From Roseiarcus sp963813555 (GTDB lineage: Bacteria; Pseudomonadota; Alphaproteobacteria; Rhizobiales; Beijerinckiaceae): DNA of 64,000 bases. Location: positions 124,001 through 188,000 of the forward strand of contig CAWEZX010000015.1 in the NCBI GenBank assembly GCA_963813555.1, written 5' to 3'. A model generated the notes under the pieces. That model was given only the letters and a program-made list of their open reading frames with translations. It made no database searches and was not told where the DNA came from. A program made the translations under genes and the position numbers. Shown here one piece after another: positions 1 through 9,403 of the stretch; positions within the stretch are counted from its first letter, which is position 1; every line of letters starts with the position of its first letter.

Positions 1-1103
1 TCGACGGGCGCGGTGTTGGTATAGACGGCGTCGATCTCGGCATAGATCGCGGGGATGTTGTATTGGCCCGACAGCAGCAACGCGTGCAAATAGGTCGGCA
101 CGGCGGAAGAGAATGTCGAAAGATAAGCGCCCAGGTTGGCGATCGTGTGCACGCGGAGCCCTGTTATCTTACCGCCGGCGTCCAGCGCGAGCTCGGCGTG
201 AGTAACATGGTCGCGGCCGTGGGCGTCCGACAGGAACGCCTCCGTCCGATCCGCCGTCCATTTGACCGGCCGATCAATCTTCCTCGCCGCCCATGCGCAG
301 ACGGTCTCTTCCGCATAAATGAAGATTTTCGAACCGAAGCCGCCTCCGACATCGGGCGCGATGACCCTCAGCTTGTGTTCGGGCGCGAGCCCGATGAACG
401 CCGATAGCACCAGCCGTGCGACATGCGGGTTCTGGCTGGTCGTGTAGAGCGTGATCGTGTCGGTTCCGGAGTCGTAGTCGCCGACCGCGGCGCGTGGCTC
501 CATCGCGTTCGGGATCAGGCGGTTGTTGACGAAATCGAGGCTGGTTATGTGCTTCGCGGAGGCAAACGCGGCGTCGCTCGCGGCTTTGTCGCCGAAGTGC
601 CAGTTGTAAACTGTGTTGTTTGGCGCCACATCGTGAACTTGGGCCTGCCCAGCCTTGGGGGCGCTCGCAGTGTCGGTCACCGCAGGCAGCACCCCGTAAT
701 CGACGACGATTTTTTCCGCCGCGTCCTTCGCCTCGGCGTAAGTATCGGCAATGACGACGGCGACGTGATCCCCGACGTAACGAACTTTGCCCTGAGCGAG
801 CGCCGGGTGGGCGCCGGCCTTCATCGGCGAACCGTCCTTCGAGTAAATCATCCAGCCGCAAATGAGGCCGCCGACCTTGTCGGCTGCGATGTCCTCGCCG
901 GTGAAGATCGCGACAACTCCCGGCGACTTCAACGCGGCCGACGCATCGATCTTGTCGATCGTCGCGTGCGCGTGCGGCGAGCGAAGAAAATAAGCGTAGG
1001 CCTGACCGGGGCGATTGACGTCGTCGACGTAATGGCCTTTGCCGGTGATGAAGCGGATGTCCTCTGTGCGTTTGACGGAAGCGCCGATGGCTGTCACGCC
1101 CAT
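1..1103 (-). CDS. coxL: Molybdenum hydroxylase large subunit, CoxL-like (N-terminal part, runs off the window)
   Basis: The large molybdopterin subunit of an aerobic carbon-monoxide-dehydrogenase-like or xanthine-dehydrogenase-family enzyme. It is read from ATG at 1103, preceded by AGGGAGAG, and stays open to base 1 (367 codons visible of roughly 770-800 usual). The N-terminus shows the family signature RTEDIRFITGKGHYVDD and then the a/b-hammerhead segment (SPHAHA near residue 41, VRYVGDHVAVV further on). The last visible residues are TNTAPV plus a partial D codon. In this family that stretch directly precedes the active-site loop, and TNTAPVD is usual in form II (AYRGAGR) rather than form I CoxL, so the diagnostic loop lies just outside the window. 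It is third in a coxG-coxS-coxL run. The substrate is not proven to be CO. Confidence 0.85.
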   Translation of the reverse strand, partial: MGVTAIGASVKRTEDIRFITGKGHYVDDVNRPGQAYAYFLRSPHAHATIDKIDASAALKSPGVVAIFTGEDIAADKVGGLICGWMIYSKDGSPMKAGAHPALAQGKVRYVGDHVAVVIADTYAEAKDAAEKIVVDYGVLPAVTDTASAPKAGQAQVHDVAPNNTVYNWHFGDKAASDAAFASAKHITSLDFVNNRLIPNAMEPRAAVGDYDSGTDTITLYTTSQNPHVARLVLSAFIGLAPEHKLRVIAPDVGGGFGSKIFIYAEETVCAWAARKIDRPVKWTADRTEAFLSDAHGRDHVTHAELALDAGGKITGLRVHTIANLGAYLSTFSSAVPTYLHALLLSGQYNIPAIYAEIDAVYTNTAPV

Positions 1104-1142
1104 GATGTCTCTCTCCCTTGGGACGGATTTAAAGCGTCCTGG

Positions 1143-1637
1143 TTATTCGGCCGCTCGAGGCGTTGTGGCGGCGCCCATCTCGCGCGCGCCTTGGGCGACC
1201 GCCTTCACGATGTTGTGGTAGCCGGTGCAGCGGCAGATGTTGCCTTCGAGTCCGTGGCGGATCGTGGGTTCGTCGAGGTTCGAGCCTTCGCGATTGACGA
1301 GGTCGATGGCGGCCATGATCATGCCCGGCGTGCAGAAGCCGCATTGCAGGCCATGATTGTCCTGGAAGGCCTGCTGCATTGGGTGCAGCTTGCCGCCCGC
1401 AGCGAGGCCCTCGATCGTCGTCACCTGCGCGCCGTCGCAGCTCGCCGCCAGCACCGTGCATGACTTGATTGCGCGACCGTCGACGTGAACGACACAGGCC
1501 CCGCACTGCGACGTGTCGCATCCAACATGGGTGCCGGTCAGGCGCAGATTCTCCCGCAGGAACTGTACGAGCAGCGTCCGCGGATCGACGTCCGCCGACG
1601 CTGGGCGGCCGTTTACCGCCATAGAGACATGAACCAT
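1143..1637 (-). CDS. coxS: Molybdenum hydroxylase small [2Fe-2S] subunit, CoxS-like
   Basis: The iron-sulfur subunit, which passes electrons from the molybdenum site to the FAD subunit or an acceptor. It carries the plant-ferredoxin-type cluster motif (GCDTSQCGAC with a following Cys in KSC) and the second C-terminal cluster motif (QCGFCTPGM and NICRCTGY). The length of 164 residues is normal for the family. I chose ATG at 1637 because GGAGG sits about eight bases upstream; an in-frame start seven codons earlier at 1658 lacks this. Its first 25 bases overlap the end of coxG, suggesting translational coupling, and coxL follows 39 bases after its stop. No medium FAD subunit (coxM) is visible in the window. 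Confidence 0.92.
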   Translation of the reverse strand: MVHVSMAVNGRPASADVDPRTLLVQFLRENLRLTGTHVGCDTSQCGACVVHVDGRAIKSCTVLAASCDGAQVTTIEGLAAGGKLHPMQQAFQDNHGLQCGFCTPGMIMAAIDLVNREGSNLDEPTIRHGLEGNICRCTGYHNIVKAVAQGAREMGAATTPRAAE

Positions 1638-2209
1638 TCCGATATCCTCCTGAACCAAGACGTGTTCGGTGGCGCTTGCGGCGCGGGGGACGGCACAGAG
1701 CGCGCGACGGCTGGCAATTCGACCGCCTGGGCGGTCGCGGCGACCGGTTGGGCCAGCGGCTCCGCCGCGCCCGCCGCGGCGGCGAAATTGGCGAAAAATT
1801 TGTCAGCCATGTTCTTCGCGACGCCGTCGACGAGACGCGAGCCGAGCTGGGCGATCTTGCCGCCCACCGTCGCGTCGACGTCGTAGTGCAGCAGCGTCCC
1901 GCCCGGCGCGTCAGAGAGCGACACTTTTGCGCCGCCCTTGGCGAAGCCGGCGATGCCGCCCTCGCCCTCGCCCTTGATTGTGTAGCCCACGAGCGGGACG
2001 ATGTCGGAGAGTTCGACTTTGCCTTTGAACGTGGCGGAGACTGGTCCGATCTTCGTCTTGACGACCGCGGCAAAGCCATTCTCGCCGCTTTTTTCCAGGG
2101 ATTCGCAACCCGGAATGGAGGACTTGAGCACCTCCGGGTCATTGAGCAACGCCCAAACCTTCGGCCTGCCGGCGGGCAAAGTCACTTCGCCCGTCATCGT
2201 CATGGCCAT
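1613..2209 (-). CDS. coxG: CoxG family protein (SRPBCC fold)
   Basis: A CoxG/carbon monoxide dehydrogenase subunit G family protein of 198 residues with an SRPBCC lipid/ligand-binding fold. The start MTMTGEVTLPAGRPKVWALL and the central GCESLEK and TFKGKVELSD blocks match that family. The tail from about residue 145 is rich in Ala and Pro and ends in a hydrophobic, tryptophan-rich stretch (SWFRRISEWFMSLWR), which may hold it at the membrane. CoxG proteins are reported to help anchor the dehydrogenase to the membrane; that role here is inferred. AGGAGGGAAG precedes ATG 2209. It is the first gene of the minus-strand cox run and overlaps coxS. Confidence 0.85.
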   Translation of the reverse strand: MAMTMTGEVTLPAGRPKVWALLNDPEVLKSSIPGCESLEKSGENGFAAVVKTKIGPVSATFKGKVELSDIVPLVGYTIKGEGEGGIAGFAKGGAKVSLSDAPGGTLLHYDVDATVGGKIAQLGSRLVDGVAKNMADKFFANFAAAAGAAEPLAQPVAATAQAVELPAVARSVPSPAPQAPPNTSWFRRISEWFMSLWR

Positions 2210-2636
2210 GAACGCTTCCCTCCTGCGTGGATTTGAGCGATCCGCTCCGGATCGCGATCAGAACGATGCATCGCGAATATTTCGTAACGCACGAGAAATA
2301 TCAAGACGCCGCCGTGCTCTCAGATGGAAAACAACGAAGGCGCGTTTGTAAACGGATTGTTATTCCAAGCAACGACTTTGCAGACCTGTCGAAATATTCT
2401 CTTGGATATTACGGCGGCGCGGAAACATTCCCAAGCTGTTTGGGCGCCAAATGCGTAGCGAGGATCCCGCCGGTCGGGTTGCCGGGCGCGCTTATGACCG
2501 CTAGGGTTTTGAATCTGGGCGTGCGATCCTACTGACGCGTAGCGTCGACGGATCGAAAGCGCACAAGAACAGGACGGCCGCGCGTCAATGGCACGTTTCC
2601 TGCGAAGCGGAGAGAAACAGGAGGGTAGGTTGTCGC
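2210..2636. other. Divergent intergenic region between the cox and liv operons
   Basis: This stretch of about 430 bases separates the leftward coxG and rightward livH starts, so it must hold both promoters. It contains a relatively AT-rich patch around 2265-2410 but I cannot point to convincing -35/-10 boxes or an operator. GGAGGG just before livH is its ribosome binding site. The short frames across it have no recognisable similarity. Confidence 0.5.
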
Positions 2637-3552
2637 ATGGATAATTTCCTGCAGCAGCTGATCAACGGGCTTACGCTGGGGTCGATCTACGGACTTATCG
2701 CCATCGGCTACACGATGGTTTACGGCATCATCGGCATGGTCAATTTCGCGCACGGCGACCTGTTCATGCTGTCCGCTTTCATCGCTTTGATCATATTCAT
2801 GATATTGACCCAGATCCTACACCTGGGCTCGCTGCCGATCGCGTTTATCGTGGTGCTCATCGCGAGCATGGCGCTGACCGGCTTGTGGAACTGGGCGATC
2901 GAACGGCTCGCCTACCGGCCGTTGCGCGGGTCGTTTCGCTTGGCCCCGCTTATTTCCGCGATCGGAATGTCGGTTTTCCTGTCAAACTTTGTCCAGGTTG
3001 TCCAAGGGCCGCGCAACAAGCCAGCGCCGCAACTGCCCAACCACATCTTCAACCTGACCGGCGGCGCCTACGACGTCACGCTGTCGGTGCGCCAGATCCT
3101 CATCGTGGTGGTGACCGCCATCCTTCTTGCGGCCTTCTGGTACGTCGTTCAATACACCTCGCTGGGACGGGCCCAGCGCGCCTGCGAGCAGGACAGCAAG
3201 ATGGCGGCGCTGCTCGGAATCGACGTCGAACTCGACGATTTCGATCACCTTCATCATGGGCGCAGCTCTCGCGGCTGTCGCCGGCGTCATGTTTGTCATC
3301 TACTACGGCGTGGTCAATTTCGCCGACGGCTTCGTGCCCGGCGTCAAAGCCTTCACCGCGGCCGTGCTCGGCGGCATCGGCTCGCTGCCCGGGGCCGTGC
3401 TGGGCGGCCTCCTGATCGGCCTCATCGAAGTGTTCTGGTCGTCCTATTTCAGCACCGACTACAAGGATGTGGCCGCGTTCATGATCCTGGCGATCACCCT
3501 GATCTTCCTGCCCTCGGGCATTCTCGGCAGGCCGGAAGTCGAGAAGGTCTGA
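2637..3552 (+). CDS. livH: Branched-chain amino-acid ABC transporter permease LivH (frame broken by one base)
   Basis: Inner-membrane permease of a branched-chain amino-acid type (HAAT) ABC transporter. The first frame gives MDNFLQQLINGLTLGSIYGL, then hydrophobic helices and YTMVYGIIGMVNFAHGDLFM, the usual LivH start. At 3229-3230 an AA pair appears to carry one extra base. Dropping one A converts GIDVELDDFD to GIDVDSTISITFIMGAALAAVAG, which continues in the second frame to the family C-terminus GILGRPEVEKV. The restored protein is 304 residues, a normal length. Read literally, the gene is truncated into nonsense. It is first in the liv operon, four bases before livM. The substrate could be amino acids, amides or urea-like compounds. 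Confidence 0.85.
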
Positions 3553-3555
3553 GAG

Positions 3556-5007
3556 ATGAGCGCCCCTTCGCAGGCCTCAGAGCTGGCTGCTCCGGTCGAA
3601 ACGGCGTCGCAACTCGTTCCCGCGCTCCGCACGGCGGCGGCGGCCGCGCTCGTCGCCTTCGGCCTGTGCTTCCCCATCATCAGTTATCGTGCCGAGTCGA
3701 ACATCAACAACGAGCTCGTTCTGGCGGGGCGCTGGCCGCTGTCGCTCGCCATCGCAGCGATTGTCTTTGCGTTCTTCTTTCTGCGCCAGATGGCGCGCGC
3801 AGACTGGCGGATTTGGTTCGACCGCGTCGGCTCGATCGCTGCCGGCGGCATGGGCGGGGCGCTGGTGCAGGCGGCGCGGGAGGGCGAGGGCACGGCCCCG
3901 CCGTCAGCCGTCCGGGTAGTGTTCGGGCGTTATTTCGGTCCGTTCATGCTCGGCCTGGTGATCTTGTTCCCGCTCATCACCCTTGGCCTCCTCGGGCCGG
4001 GCGGCTCTTTGAAGTGGATCAACAACTACGGCGTCCAAATTCTGATCTACGTGATGCTGGGCTGGGGGTTGAACATTGTGGTCGGCCTCGCCGGCCTTCT
4101 CGATCTGGGCTACGTCGCCTTCTACGCGGTTGGCGCCTATTCCTATGCGCTGCTCTCGACCACCTTCGGCCTGTCGTTTTGGGTCTGCCTGCCGCTCGCC
4201 GGCGTGCTCGCCGCGATGTGGGGCGTCATTCTCGGCTTCCCGGTCCTGAGGCTCCGCGGCGACTACCTCGCGATCGTGACGCTCGCCTTTGGCGAGATCA
4301 TCCGCATGGTGCTGATCAACTGGGTCGATCTGACCAACGGCTACGCCGGCATCAGTGAGATTCCCCACGTGTCGTTCTTCGGCATACCGTTCACTGACGA
4401 CGACGACGGGTTCGCGGCGATCTTCCACCTGCCCTACACGCCGATTTACCGCACAATCTTTCTTTTCTATCTGATCCTCGCGCTCGCGCTCCTGACCAAT
4501 TTCGTGACGATTCGGCTGCGCCGCCTCCCGATCGGCAGGGCATGGGAGGCGCTGCGCGAGGACGAGATCGCCTGCCGGTCGCTGGGCATCAACACCACCA
4601 ACACCAAGCTCACGGCGTTCGCGCTGGGCGCGATGTTCGGCGGCTTCGCTGGTTCGTTCTTCGCCGTGCGCCAAGGGTTCGTCAGTCCGGAGAGCTTCAC
4701 CTTCATTGAATCGGCGACCATCCTCGCCATCGTCGTGCTCGGCGGAATGGGGTCGCAGCTCGGCGTCGCCATCGCTGCGGCGGTCATGATCGGCGTTCCC
4801 GAGCTCATGCGCGAGCTCGACTGGATGAAGAGGATCTTCGGCGAGAATTTCGACCCGACACAGTATCGCATGCTGCTGTTCGGCGCCGCGATGGTCATCA
4901 TGATGATCTGGAAGCCGCGGGGCCTTGTTTCGACGCGCTTGCCGTCCGTCTTCCTCAAAGAGCGAAAGGCCGTGTCCAGCGATCTCGTCAAAGAGGGACA
5001 CGGTTAA
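3556..5007 (+). CDS. livM: Branched-chain amino-acid ABC transporter permease LivM
   Basis: The second inner-membrane permease of the same importer, 483 residues. Several hydrophobic segments lie in the N-terminal 130 residues. From about 150 there is the conserved permease core (NIVVGLAGLLDLGYVAFYAVGAYSYALL) and the coupling region (RAWEALREDEIACRSLGINTTNTKL), followed by the family C-terminal block with MLLFGAAMVIMMIWKPRGL. The long N-terminal extension compared with E. coli LivM is common in Rhizobiales. It starts four bases after livH, and its TAA overlaps the ATG of livG by one base. Confidence 0.95.
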   Translation: MSAPSQASELAAPVETASQLVPALRTAAAAALVAFGLCFPIISYRAESNINNELVLAGRWPLSLAIAAIVFAFFFLRQMARADWRIWFDRVGSIAAGGMGGALVQAAREGEGTAPPSAVRVVFGRYFGPFMLGLVILFPLITLGLLGPGGSLKWINNYGVQILIYVMLGWGLNIVVGLAGLLDLGYVAFYAVGAYSYALLSTTFGLSFWVCLPLAGVLAAMWGVILGFPVLRLRGDYLAIVTLAFGEIIRMVLINWVDLTNGYAGISEIPHVSFFGIPFTDDDDGFAAIFHLPYTPIYRTIFLFYLILALALLTNFVTIRLRRLPIGRAWEALREDEIACRSLGINTTNTKLTAFALGAMFGGFAGSFFAVRQGFVSPESFTFIESATILAIVVLGGMGSQLGVAIAAAVMIGVPELMRELDWMKRIFGENFDPTQYRMLLFGAAMVIMMIWKPRGLVSTRLPSVFLKERKAVSSDLVKEGHG

Positions 5008-5914
5008 TGAACTGGCTGACTGGCCCGCTGCTCGCCGTCGAAAAGCTTACCATGCGATTCGGCGGCCTCATTGCGGTGAACGCCTTCAGCTTTTCGGTCG
5101 GTCGGGGAGACATCACCGCGCTCATCGGCCCGAACGGCGCGGGCAAGACGACGGTCTTTAATTGCGTCACCGGCTTCTACAAGCCGACCGAGGGGCGGCT
5201 TGCGCTTGCCCGCGACGGTGTCGCGACGCCCGACGACATCGCCGCCGTCACCCGTTCGAGTGGCCGACATTCGACGACAGCAAACGGCGAACTCTTTCTG
5301 CTCGAGCGGATGCCCGACCATGAGATCGCCCGCAAGGCGCGGGTCGCCCGCACCTTCCAGAACATCCGGCTTTTCCAGGGCATGACCACACTTGAGAACC
5401 TGCTGGTCGCCCATCACAATCCACTCATGCTCGCAAGCGGTCTAACTGTGCTCGGGCTGATCGGGGCGCCGAGCTATCGCCGCAAGGAGGCCGAATGCAT
5501 CGAGCGGGCAAAGTACTGGCTCGAGAAGATTGGGCTCACGGACCGTGCTGACGACCCGGCGGGCGAGTTGCCTTACGGCGCCCAGCGCCGGCTCGAAATC
5601 GCGCGCGCGATGTGCACCGATCCGGTGCTTCTTTGCCTGGATGAACCGGCCGCCGGGCTCAACCCCCGAGAATCGGCGGAACTCAATGCGCTCCTGCGAT
5701 CGATCCGGGCCGACCACCAGACGTCGGTGCTCTTGATCGAGCATGACATGTCGGTCGTCATGCAAATCTCCGACCACGTGGTGGTGCTCGACTACGGGGT
5801 AAAGATCGCTGACGGCACGCCAGCGGAAGTGCGCGCCGATCCGAAAGTGATCGCCGCCTATCTCGGCGTCGCAGACGAGGAGGAAGTTGAGCAAATCGAA
5901 AGGGAGTTGGAGCA

Positions 5915-5918
<4 letters not shown>
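5007..5918 (+). CDS. livG: Branched-chain amino-acid ABC transporter ATPase LivG
   Basis: Cytoplasmic ATPase subunit of the importer, 303 residues. The Walker A motif is GPNGAGKTT. The signature region reads ELPYGAQRRLEIARAM, the usual variant in LivG. Walker B is LLCLDEPAAGL, followed by the H-loop region LLIEHDMSVV. An insertion of about 30 residues after the first ATPase segment (roughly residues 65-105) makes it longer than E. coli LivG; such insertions occur in Rhizobiales members. One-base overlap with livM and four-base overlap (ATGA) with livF indicate a tightly coupled operon. Confidence 0.95.
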
Positions 5919-6654
<736 letters not shown>

Positions 6655-6655
<1 letters not shown>

Positions 6656-7011
6656 TGGGCGGCCTCCTGTGGACGAATTCACCTTATGGACTGTTCACCT
6701 TTATCCTCATCACGCTGGTGCTGGGCGGGGCGGGCGCCTGGGCGACCGGAAGGGCCGTCGCCAAGACTTGGAGGCCGCTGGCGACGCTGGCGCCCTATAT
6801 GTTCTTTCTCGCCGCGGGCGTGCGCTTTCTCCACTACGCGCTTTATGGCGAGCCGCTGCTGTCGCCCGCTCTCTTCATAAGCGCGTTGATTTGGACGATC
6901 ATAGTCGGCGCGCTCGGCTATCGCGCCATGCGCGCAAGCCAGATGGCGACCCAATATTCCTGGGCTTATGACAGTTCGGGATTGAACTGGCGCGCCAAAG
7001 GGAATGGCTGA
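6655..7011 (+). CDS. DUF6867 family small membrane protein of the liv operon
   Basis: A 118-residue protein with about three hydrophobic segments (near residues 12-31, 45-62 and 73-94) and a conserved-looking C-terminus, QYSWAYDSSGLNWRAKG. It resembles the DUF6867 family, which in Rhizobiales sits between livF and livK, as here. ATG 6655 overlaps the livF stop (ATGA); a TTG at 6652 is possible. The function is unknown. Its placement suggests a role in assembly or activity of the transporter, which is inference. Confidence 0.8.
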
Positions 7012-7159
7012 ACGAGCGCTCCGTTAAATGGACAAACCTTTGTGTTTTTAAGGTGACTCTTGACCAAAAAAAAGAAAGTATCGGTGCTCAAGGTGGAATT
7101 GCCTTCTGCCAACGGGCGTCAGGGAGGGCCGAGCGCCCGCAACTCATGGGAGTAGTTGA

Positions 7160-8281
7160 ATGATTAAACATTGGTTGTCTGGGGTCGCGCTCGTCGCGGC
7201 GTTGGCGTTCTCGGGCGCCGCCAGCGCTCAGATCAAGATGGCCGTAGCCGGCCCGATCACCGGCCCGAACGCGGCGTTTGGCGCCCAGCTTGTGCAAGGA
7301 ACCACGCAAGCGGTCGAGGACATCAACAAGGCCGGCGGCATTCTTGGGCAGCAGATCACCCTTGAGCAGGGCGACGACGTTTCCGACCCGAAGCAGGGCG
7401 TCTCTGTCGCCAACAAGTTCGTCGGCGACGGCGTCAAGTTCGTGGTCGGCCACTTCAACTCTGGCGTGACGATCCCTGCTTCCGACGTCTACGCAGAAAA
7501 CGGCATCCTATTCATCACCCCGTCGGCGACAAATCCCAAGATCACCGACCGCAAACTCTGGGACGCGTTCCGTACCTGCGGCCGCGACGACCAGCAGGGC
7601 ATGCTTTGGGCCGAGCTCGCGCGCGACAAGCTGAAGGGCAAGAAGATCGCGGTCGTGCACGACAAGACCACCTACGGCAAGGGTCTCGCCGACGCCGCGC
7701 TCGACAACATGCACAAGTTCGGTATCAAAGAGGTGCTCTACGAGGGCGTCAACACGGGAGAGAAGGATTATTCGGCCATCGTCTCCAAGATCAAGGAGTC
7801 CGGCGCCGACTATCTGATGTGGGGCGGCCTGCACACTGAAGGCGGCCTCATCATTCGTCAGATGCGCGACCAGGGCATGAAGACCGTCATGATCTCCGGC
7901 GACGGCATCACCGACAACGAGTTCTCGCAGATCGGCGGCCCAGGCGTCGAAGGCACCTTGATGTCGTTTGGCCCTGACCCGCGCAACAATCCCAACGCAA
8001 AGAACATCGTCGCGGAGTTCAAGGCCAAAAATTTCGATCCGGAAGCCTATACGCTCTACGCCTATGCCGCCGTGCAGATCATGAAGCAGGCGGCGGAGAA
8101 AGCGAAATCGCTCGATCCGAAGAAGGTCGCGGAAGTCATGCATTCCGGCATGACCTTCAACACCGTGATCGGCCCAATCGCTTATGACAAGAAGGGCGAC
8201 CGCACCAGCGTCGACTACGTCTGGTACACCTGGGAAAAGGGTCCCGACGGTAAGATCACCTACGTGCAGAACAAGTCTTAA
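7160..8281 (+). CDS. livK: Branched-chain amino-acid ABC transporter substrate-binding protein LivK
   Basis: Periplasmic binding protein, 373 residues. A signal peptide (MIKHWLSGVALVAALAFSGA, cut after ASA) is followed by the mature start QIKMAVAGPITGPNAAFGAQ, typical of LivJ/LivK proteins. Other family landmarks are LEQGDDVSDPKQGV, FVVGHFNSGVTIPASDVY and VHDKTTYGKGLAD. A GGGAG ribosome site lies before ATG 7160. The 148-base gap after the DUF6867 gene leaves room for a separate promoter, which would allow more binding protein than membrane subunits. A terminator follows. Confidence 0.95.
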   Translation: MIKHWLSGVALVAALAFSGAASAQIKMAVAGPITGPNAAFGAQLVQGTTQAVEDINKAGGILGQQITLEQGDDVSDPKQGVSVANKFVGDGVKFVVGHFNSGVTIPASDVYAENGILFITPSATNPKITDRKLWDAFRTCGRDDQQGMLWAELARDKLKGKKIAVVHDKTTYGKGLADAALDNMHKFGIKEVLYEGVNTGEKDYSAIVSKIKESGADYLMWGGLHTEGGLIIRQMRDQGMKTVMISGDGITDNEFSQIGGPGVEGTLMSFGPDPRNNPNAKNIVAEFKAKNFDPEAYTLYAYAAVQIMKQAAEKAKSLDPKKVAEVMHSGMTFNTVIGPIAYDKKGDRTSVDYVWYTWEKGPDGKITYVQNKS

Positions 8282-8340
8282 GCCGTCTGGCTGCGGGGCG
8301 ATCAGCGCCTAGCGGCCCCACTCTGCACGTGAATGAGAAG

Positions 8341-8368
8341 CCCGCCGTCGCCGGCGGGTTTCTTTTTG
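8341..8368 (+). terminator. Rho-independent terminator after livK
   Basis: A GC stem (CCCGCC at 8341-8346 pairing with GGCGGG at 8353-8358) is followed by TTTCTTTTT. It lies 60 bases after the livK stop and just before the convergent end of ccdA, so it probably ends the liv transcript. Confidence 0.75.
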
Positions 8369-8373
8369 CCGTC

Positions 8374-9102
8374 TCACCCGATCTGACCGAACTGCGGGAA
8401 CGTTTCAATCAGCCATAGCGAAACGCTTTGGAAGCCCCCGGTCAAGAACGCGACGCCGGTAGCCACGAGGAGGACGCCGACGGCCTTCTCGATCCGGCCG
8501 AACTGCTTGCGTAGATGAAGCGACGCGCGCATGAACGGGCCGATCGCGGCGGCGGCGAGAATGAAGGGCAGACCCAGCCCGAGGCTATAGACGGCCAGAA
8601 GAGCTGCGCCGCTGGCGACCGTGCTCCTGCTGCCGGCGACAGCGAGAATGGTGGCCAGGATCGGACCGATGCAGGGGGTCCAACCGAGCGCGAAGGCGAA
8701 GCCCATCGGATAGGCGCTCCATAGCCCGGCCGGTTTCTCGAGCTCGACTCGCTTCTCCCGCAGCATCGCGCCGATTTTGAATACGCCAAGAAAATGCAGG
8801 CCCATCAGGATCACGCCGATCCCGGCCGCGATCGATAGCGCATGGCTCCATTGCCTGAGCACCGCTCCCAACGCCGACGCCGTCGCGCCCAGGCCGACGA
8901 ACACGGTCGAGAAGCCCGCCACGAACAAAACTGCAGTGAGGAGGATGTCGCGCCGCGCCTTCGTCTCGCTCTCGTCGACCAGCGCTTCGACGCTGGCGCC
9001 CGCGAGGTAGCAAAGATACGGCGCCGCGAGCGGAAGCACGCACGGCGAAACAAACGAGAGGAGACCCGCGCCGAACGCGGCAGGGAAGGAGACGTCGGCC
9101 AT
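8374..9102 (-). CDS. ccdA: CcdA/DsbD-type thiol-disulfide membrane transporter
   Basis: Integral membrane protein (242 residues, about six helices) that carries reducing equivalents from cytoplasmic thioredoxin to the periplasm, used for cytochrome c maturation or disulfide reduction. The two redox cysteines sit in the expected contexts: FVSPCVLPLAAPYLCYL in helix 1 and LGWTPCIGPILATILAVAG in helix 4. I start it at ATG 9102 (MADVSFPAAFGAG), matching family starts; an upstream in-frame ATG at 9138 would add 12 charged residues. The Shine-Dalgarno for 9102 is weak. It fits functionally with the ccm genes at 45-51 kb. Confidence 0.88.
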   Translation of the reverse strand: MADVSFPAAFGAGLLSFVSPCVLPLAAPYLCYLAGASVEALVDESETKARRDILLTAVLFVAGFSTVFVGLGATASALGAVLRQWSHALSIAAGIGVILMGLHFLGVFKIGAMLREKRVELEKPAGLWSAYPMGFAFALGWTPCIGPILATILAVAGSRSTVASGAALLAVYSLGLGLPFILAAAAIGPFMRASLHLRKQFGRIEKAVGVLLVATGVAFLTGGFQSVSLWLIETFPQFGQIG

Positions 9103-9403
9103 GGCGTGACAGATGGTCCTTCGGCGGCGGCGCGTCAAATGTTACACGGGGCTGTCACCGCTCGAAATTTGGCGGCGCTTCAACAACATCTCGCACGCAA
9201 TTGAGCGCGCCATATCCTAATGACCGGGTCACGTGGTCCACATTCTCCCTAGATTTGCATGTCTAAACGATCCAACCAGCTTGAAAATCGTCATGGAAAT
9301 GGCGGCCGTCCATGATAACGTTACTCAGCTCCCGCGGACGGAGCGTCATGATCTCAGCATTCGGGCGCGAACGCTTGCGCGCAATGAGCGGGGAGCAATG
9401 AGC

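Noticed and set aside
2637..4358. A 573-codon frame starting with LivH
   Set aside because: Beyond about 3230 it is a shifted reading of livH and livM; the true frame moves at 3229-3230 and livH ends at 3552.
7012..7159. A riboswitch or attenuator before livK
   Set aside because: The gap holds an A-rich tract but no clear paired structure I could support.
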